Assembly: GCF_003025555.1 (NCBI RefSeq) | Contig: NZ_PYMH01000005.1 | Coordinates: forward strand, 186,001-250,000 | Length of the DNA stretch: 64,000 nucleotides | DNA from: Photobacterium lutimaris | GTDB taxonomy: Bacteria; Pseudomonadota; Gammaproteobacteria; Enterobacterales; Vibrionaceae | Direction of reading: 5' to 3' | In this document: piece after piece, positions 62,001 through 64,000 of the stretch | Layout of the letters: every line of letters begins with the position of its first letter | How positions within the stretch are numbered: position 1 is the first letter of the stretch | Notes under the pieces: generated by a model | Told to the model about the DNA's origin: nothing | Database searches by the model: none | The model's input: the letters and a program-made list of their open reading frames with translations, nothing else | Made by a program: the position numbers and the translations under genes

Positions 62001-64000
62001 CTGATATTGCCCGTCATTGTGGCAATAGCCTTAAGCTTGGCTATACGCCATCGGACTTCCCGACGGTTGAGCTCAACCAGCAGCAACTGGACAAGCTTGC
62101 TGCCAGTGATATCGATGATATCTACGCGCTCACACCGACCCAGCAGGGGATGCTGTTCCATAGCCTTTACCAGCAGGGAAGCGGTGTCTATGTAAACCAA
62201 TTCCGCTGCCGCTTCGGTGACGGTTTTGAGCGGGACGCCTTCCAGGAGGCATGGGGAAGGCTTATTGGTCGCCATGAGGTGCTACGAACCGGGTATGTTT
62301 GGCAAAAGCTTGCCGCGCCGGTTGCGGTGGTACAGAGCCGGCCGGACATCCGCTGGACTGAATTGGACTGGCGTCATATGTCTACCGCAGAGCAGGAACA
62401 GGCACTCGCGGCCTGGTTGAATGCGGACAGAGAGCAAGGGTTCGATTTGACGCAAGCCCCCTTGATGCGCTTGAGCCTGATCCGGATGGCCGACGATGTT
62501 GTCCAGTTTGTTTGGAGCCATCACCATATCTTGATGGACGGTTGGAGTATGGCTCAGTTGTTTAAGGAGCTGTTTACCGATTACGCCTATGCCAGTGAAT
62601 TTCTGCCAGTGCCGACGTTCCGCTACCACGCCTACCGAGGCCACATTGAGTGGCTATCGGATCAGGATCCGCAAGCGGCAAACGCCTATTGGCGTGAGCA
62701 GCTGGGAACGTTCGCCGAGCCGACGCCATTGCCCCGGGATACGGCGAGGGGAGCCGCCACCGCGCCGAACAATGAGCGCCATCAATGTTTGTCTGCCAGC
62801 CAGACACGCCAGCTTGAGCAATTTGCCCGACAGCACCATATCACGCTGAACTCATTGGTACAGGGAGCATGGGCGCTACTGTTACACCGCTACTCTGGCT
62901 GTCGCGATATCGTGTTCGGTTCAACGGTGTCGGGGCGCTCGGCTGAGCTTACCGGGGTCGAGGAAATGGTCGGCCTGTTTATCAATACCCTGCCGGTCCG
63001 GTTTGACATTGATCCTGACCAGCCGTTGCTCGAATGGCTGCAGGAAATCCAGTTGGCCCAGGCCGGGATGCGCCAGTTCGAATATTCTTCGTTGGCTGAG
63101 ATCAAAGGGCTAACAAACGTGCCGCTCGATCTGCCTTTGTTCGAAAGTATTGTGGTGTTCGAAAACTACCCGGTTGATGAAATCCTCAAGCAGCATGATG
63201 ACGGCTTCGATATTTCGCAGATCAGCTTCCATGAAGTGACGAACTATGCACTAACTCTGATAGTCAATCCTGGCGAGGGGCTGCACTTCAAGCTGCTGTA
63301 CAACGACAGCCGGTTTGAGCACGGCACGATTTCATCTTTGCTGGAGTATCTCGTCGAGCTGCTGAGCAAAATGATCGATAGCCCCCACCAGCCACTGTCA
63401 CGGCAGCAGGTCTTGCCGGCGGCACAGCAGCAACTGGTGGTCGTTGAGCCGAACCAGACCGATAGCGAGTATGCCGCCGGTAATGTTGTTGATGCCCTTC
63501 GCTATTGGGCTGAGCACTGCCCCAGTGCCGAGGCCGTAACGTTTGACGGCCGAACGCTCAGTTATGCCGAGCTCAATAGGCAAACCAATAAGCTTGCCCA
63601 TTGGCTGCGAGAGCAGGGCGTCGGCAAGGAAACCTTTGTCGGGATTTGTGCCGAGCGGTCGTTGGAGATGGTTATTGCGATCTGGGCCACGATTAAGGCG
63701 GGAGGCGCATATGTGCCGTTCGACCCGGATTACCCTGCCGAGCGTTTGGCCTATATGTTGGAGGATGCCGCTGTTTCGGTGCTGCTGACCCAAAGCGCGC
63801 TGATCAGTCGCCTGCCCGACGATCTGGCCATGCAGCTATGCTGCCTTGACCAAATGGACAGCCAGCTGGCGGCCTATACCGAAAGCGCACTGGAGGCCGA
63901 GTTCGATGCGGATCAAGCAGCTTATATGATTTACACCTCGGGCTCGACCGGACGGCCCAAAGGCGTGGTCAATAGTCACGGCGCATTATGGAACCGACTC
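53018..64000 (+). CDS. NRPS (partial): C-A(Thr)-PCP-E-C-A(Ser-like)-PCP-E-C-A...
   Basis: The frame is open for 3661 codons to the window's end, so the protein is incomplete. Domains: C (about 8-440; HHLLLDG at 142), A with code DFWNVGMVH (Asp650 first), which is a Thr code, PCP (Ser1007), E (about 1060-1510; HHLVVDG at 1191, DLEGHGRE, VGWFTSIYP), C (about 1525-1960; HHILFDG at 1653), A with code DVWHVSFIE (Asp2175 first), closest to Ser, PCP (Ser2521), E (about 2575-3020; HHLVVDG at 2706), C (about 3035-3470; HHILMDG at 3169) and an A domain that reaches only motif A3 (YTSGSTGRPKG). Both E domains look active, so D-Thr (D-allo-Thr) and D-Ser-like residues are expected. No thioesterase is seen. 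Codes are read by eye. Confidence 0.92.
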   Translation, partial: MNKTSVENIFPLSPMQEGMLFHTLYAPHSGMYCEQFTWPADIANVPAFEQAWQQVISHHPVLRTAFFWEQAEKNMQVTFRDVTMPFTTFDWSHLPETEQQAALKQHLKADREAGFDLNKPPLMRAALIKREDDRYWFCWSYHHLLLDGWSSYLVLKDVFSAYQALLDRQQPEFAALPPYSHYVSWLSKQDLNQAETFWRDYLHGFNAPNVVGNGSQAVKQDNPVYHTLVNQLSTEETASLQAIAKKQRLTLNTLLQAAWALLVHHHSRDSDIVFGMSVSGRPAELKDVDKMVGLFINTLPVRTTILPEQKVADWLKTVQKQQLKTQPFEYTPLQDIQSWSEVPQGTALFDSMLAVETYPIGSHAGRMAELEVHQSTNYPLTVVIEPGVQLALRISYDTSRFAEAETTRLLEQYRHILCHLPGEMDKPVGEVPWVPEHQLAEVMALTGKDEQCFPVEQCLHQLFSEQAQLRPEAVAVSDEAGSLTYGELDGLSNRWAHKLVADGIKPEDKVGICLPRSTELIVAILAVLKAGACYVPLDGDAPSQRLKYIIEDAGLKRVLIATEEKADIAPGICQVMSESSLSPAHSSAELAVDVSSQNAAYIIYTSGSTGNPKGVVVEHRQVVRLFSATDHWFGFTANDVWTLFHSAAFDFSVWEIWGALIYGGELVVVPFWVSRSPDAFFTLLADKQVTVLNQTPSAFRQLTAVAKSLPRQEAKQLALRYVVFGGEALDYQALAPWFEIYGDDQPTLINMYGITETTVHVTYREIREADLGQSAAASAIGQAIPDLRVMVLDDHLEPVPVGVPGELCVAGAGVTRGYLGRPELNQARFISHPQLKDGERLYRSGDLVSWLEDGSLDYLGRIDQQVKIRGFRIELGEIESALGALPGVSEAVVTASQLNGQKQLVAYYVAEAGGALDHHALRQQLDNVLPSYMLPAAYVPLETVPLTINNKVDRKALPAPELGQQASGEYRPPVTATEKVLVELWGQLLSVTQIGIDDNFFELGGDSILSIQMVARAKKHSLRIAPKEVFEYPTIAGLAEHLDATVREVEVVDQGVVSGEMPLMPVACWWLALEPENPNHYNQAFVMRTPQDFCVESMTAALNAVIRHHDALRLRLVEGDGRYRADIMAKAESVSVEVARSGTTGEERREYIRQVGQRIQASLRPADGRNLRAAWIPPQHDHSGKLVLAIHHLVVDGVSWRILLDDLMSAYHQICQGENVALPDKTHAYSLWAEKLVAFAQSESITAQLPYWQAATRADLAPLPTDFEGEQANVYASQKIHTVTLDKTTTRQILGDANKAYKTSVNDILVAGLAKSLAVWSGNTAIRLDLEGHGREDIFPELDISRTVGWFTSIYPVCLEVSQTGGVELLKSVKEQLRRVPMQGLGFGLLNFLVGESSLSYQPQVAFNYLGRFSPTSADEGFSLVDDEVGLTADENNRRSHHIIIDAWETDQQLTFRWSYSSAIHRDETVARLAEGYLAQLAEITAACCAPDAKGYTPSDFPLLDLSQCQVDRLVAEYPDMVDAYPLSATQKGMLFHSLYDNDDDAYVNQFCCEFGDNLEVSLFQLAWEGVLARHPALRSCFLWQDRDEPTQIVVDRSAGYFAPQPQAVLKMDALDEWLAADREKGLDLNAVPMRMHLLPTDRESWLFVWTHHHILFDGWSLAQILGEVFHCYESLLNGVAPELAPVKSYQEYIAWRAQEGDKDSEAFWRGQLEGMESATPIMVDTAPAATGGREADGLNLYVQHCDRALGSALNALAKDKQCTLNTLIQAAWGMLLYKYSGESDIVFGMTVAGRPVEVDEIESIVGLFINTVPMRMDIQGASSVTSVLAAIQKQQVKIMEHEQTPLVDIQAWSPLANGEALFDSIVVVENYPMGDVLMKQEGPLAIRSVRFDEITNYPITLIAMPGDQLSFKIVFDPEKVAANAAETMLSHFICLLESIAAQPDRAVSQLAYLPQDEAAALLAMSRGEEAEYPSLSLPVLVAQQVSLSPSAVALKCADQSLTYLQLQQKSDQLAHWLVEQGLGKGDLVGLCMERSVDMVISMLAIMKAGCAYVPLDPDYPAERLGFILEDCEARLVLTQQQLLARLQGLALREVTWCAVDEAWDRIGQYSYLPVDVSVAMDDAAYLIYTSGSTGRPKGVINHHRGLCNRLHWMQEQFQLGVNDKLLQKTTFCFDVSVWELFSPLIAGATLVMAKPGGHLDPDYLVELIRHEQITLMHFVPSMLEVFLQADGVETCTSLQRVVCSGEALSYSLKQRFHARLGASLFNFYGPTEAAIEVSRWHCGDDAGREIVPIGYPVPNTQLYVLNKDRQLLPAGMTGELYIAGEQVATGYHKLPELSQKVFVADPYASKAGAVMYKTGDLVRYLPNRAIEYLGRVDFQVKLRGQRIELGEIEAAITRACGATSLVTVFLSERGDQKLLAYLVKDNGPVDEAELKQKLTESLPAYMVPSLWVQLECWPLNANGKVDRKALPIPDLALAGNDNYVAPRDEREDVLAQLWRELLQTRRVGIHDNFFELGGDSILSIQFVSRAKQAGYLFTAKQLFEQPTIAQLAQIASTGESGGVAKAEQAAVVGRVPMLPMAHWWLSAQPAQTTHFNQAMLLSAPAGMDAGALKVAINALVVHHDALRTALEHEGGRWQTHILQPVMEVPVHRYDVAGDEGGWAEQIEHVAGRHQAQTDPSAGQNIQLLWFDAGVGGAGRLALIVHHLVVDGISWRVLIEDLNTAYQQAVSGLPIALPEKTHSVAEWAEELADRAQSQGVENQHDYWLAAAQAKGEVVAHDVTSAPEDNVEASVDAWVDAISPEVSAAIVGPANKAYRTQVNDLLLTALSLAVAGASGRVRVDLEGHGREGSRLDVSRTVGWFTSLYPVALKLPQTGLKAQIQAVKEQLRAIPDGGLGYGLLRYLQQDDALDCQSQIAFNYLGRLDGSEGADTPFQLEYGSAGPNRAADHHRRHEIVIDAWLVEGQLHVRWSYSRCLHAQATIAELASRFRTALTDIARHCGNSLKLGYTPSDFPTVELNQQQLDKLAASDIDDIYALTPTQQGMLFHSLYQQGSGVYVNQFRCRFGDGFERDAFQEAWGRLIGRHEVLRTGYVWQKLAAPVAVVQSRPDIRWTELDWRHMSTAEQEQALAAWLNADREQGFDLTQAPLMRLSLIRMADDVVQFVWSHHHILMDGWSMAQLFKELFTDYAYASEFLPVPTFRYHAYRGHIEWLSDQDPQAANAYWREQLGTFAEPTPLPRDTARGAATAPNNERHQCLSASQTRQLEQFARQHHITLNSLVQGAWALLLHRYSGCRDIVFGSTVSGRSAELTGVEEMVGLFINTLPVRFDIDPDQPLLEWLQEIQLAQAGMRQFEYSSLAEIKGLTNVPLDLPLFESIVVFENYPVDEILKQHDDGFDISQISFHEVTNYALTLIVNPGEGLHFKLLYNDSRFEHGTISSLLEYLVELLSKMIDSPHQPLSRQQVLPAAQQQLVVVEPNQTDSEYAAGNVVDALRYWAEHCPSAEAVTFDGRTLSYAELNRQTNKLAHWLREQGVGKETFVGICAERSLEMVIAIWATIKAGGAYVPFDPDYPAERLAYMLEDAAVSVLLTQSALISRLPDDLAMQLCCLDQMDSQLAAYTESALEAEFDADQAAYMIYTSGSTGRPKGVVNSHGALWNRL

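Noticed and set aside
33853-63793. Many long antisense open frames in the synthetase genes
   Set aside because: They mirror the GC-rich codon pattern of the sense genes, show no motifs or ribosome sites and overlap intact domains.

Overview
The window is a chromosomal segment of a marine gammaproteobacterium, most probably a member of the Vibrionaceae (Vibrio or Photobacterium-like). This rests on a VF530/DUF2132 protein, a KdgR/CRP-style uronate regulon, SSS-type symporters next to alginate and pectin lyases, a Tsx/NupC nucleoside system and an IS5-family element. The genus cannot be fixed from the sequence alone. The window divides into a sugar-acid and nucleoside catabolic half (1-26255), a rearranged junction (26256-28110), and the start of a very large lipopeptide gene cluster (28111 to beyond 64000).

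Catabolic half. Bases 109-4853 form an operon for alginate use: a sodium:solute symporter, an alginate-lyase-fold enzyme and a PL6 lyase. It is followed by a decayed heparinase-II/III-like gene and an outer-membrane protein. Bases 6370-10642 (minus strand) are a nucleoside scavenging operon: a ribokinase carrying its own DeoR-type helix-turn-helix, a nucleoside hydrolase, a NupC transporter and a Tsx-like channel. Bases 12048-25440 hold the uronate pathway: kdgK-eda, an IclR (KdgR-like) regulator, two kduD paralogues, a second symporter, an RpiB/DhuI-like isomerase, kdgF, oligogalacturonate lyase (PL22) and uxaC. These genes would take oligogalacturonides and unsaturated uronates through 2-keto-3-deoxygluconate to pyruvate and glyceraldehyde-3-phosphate. 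Palindromes of the KdgR type and CRP-like sites recur in front of these genes.

Junction. A third symporter survives only as its 3' part. It is cut by an IS5-like element whose own transposase has an internal deletion and which shows no target duplication. A 0.9 kb AT-rich gene-free stretch follows, with a 7-copy 9-bp tandem repeat, and leads into the biosynthetic cluster.

Biosynthetic cluster. Four genes resembling a Lol-like trans-envelope export route (ABC ATPase, FtsX/LolE-like permease, LolA-like periplasmic protein, outer-membrane barrel) precede four translationally coupled megasynthase genes. Gene 1 is FAAL-ACP-KS-AT-ACP-aminotransferase-C-A(Ala)-PCP, the logic used by Bacillus iturin/mycosubtilin synthetases to make a beta-amino fatty acid. 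Gene 2 is Cy-A(Cys)-Ox-PCP, which makes a thiazole. Gene 3 is a PKS, KS-AT-KR-DH-ACP, ending in an epimerase-like domain that has lost its catalytic histidines. Gene 4, which runs off the window, is C-A(Thr)-PCP-E-C-A(Ser-like)-PCP-E-C-A. The inferred product is a beta-amino-fatty-acyl-Ala-thiazole-polyketide-D-Thr-D-Ser lipopeptide, continued outside the window. This cluster with its export cassette is the best candidate for a previously undescribed system.
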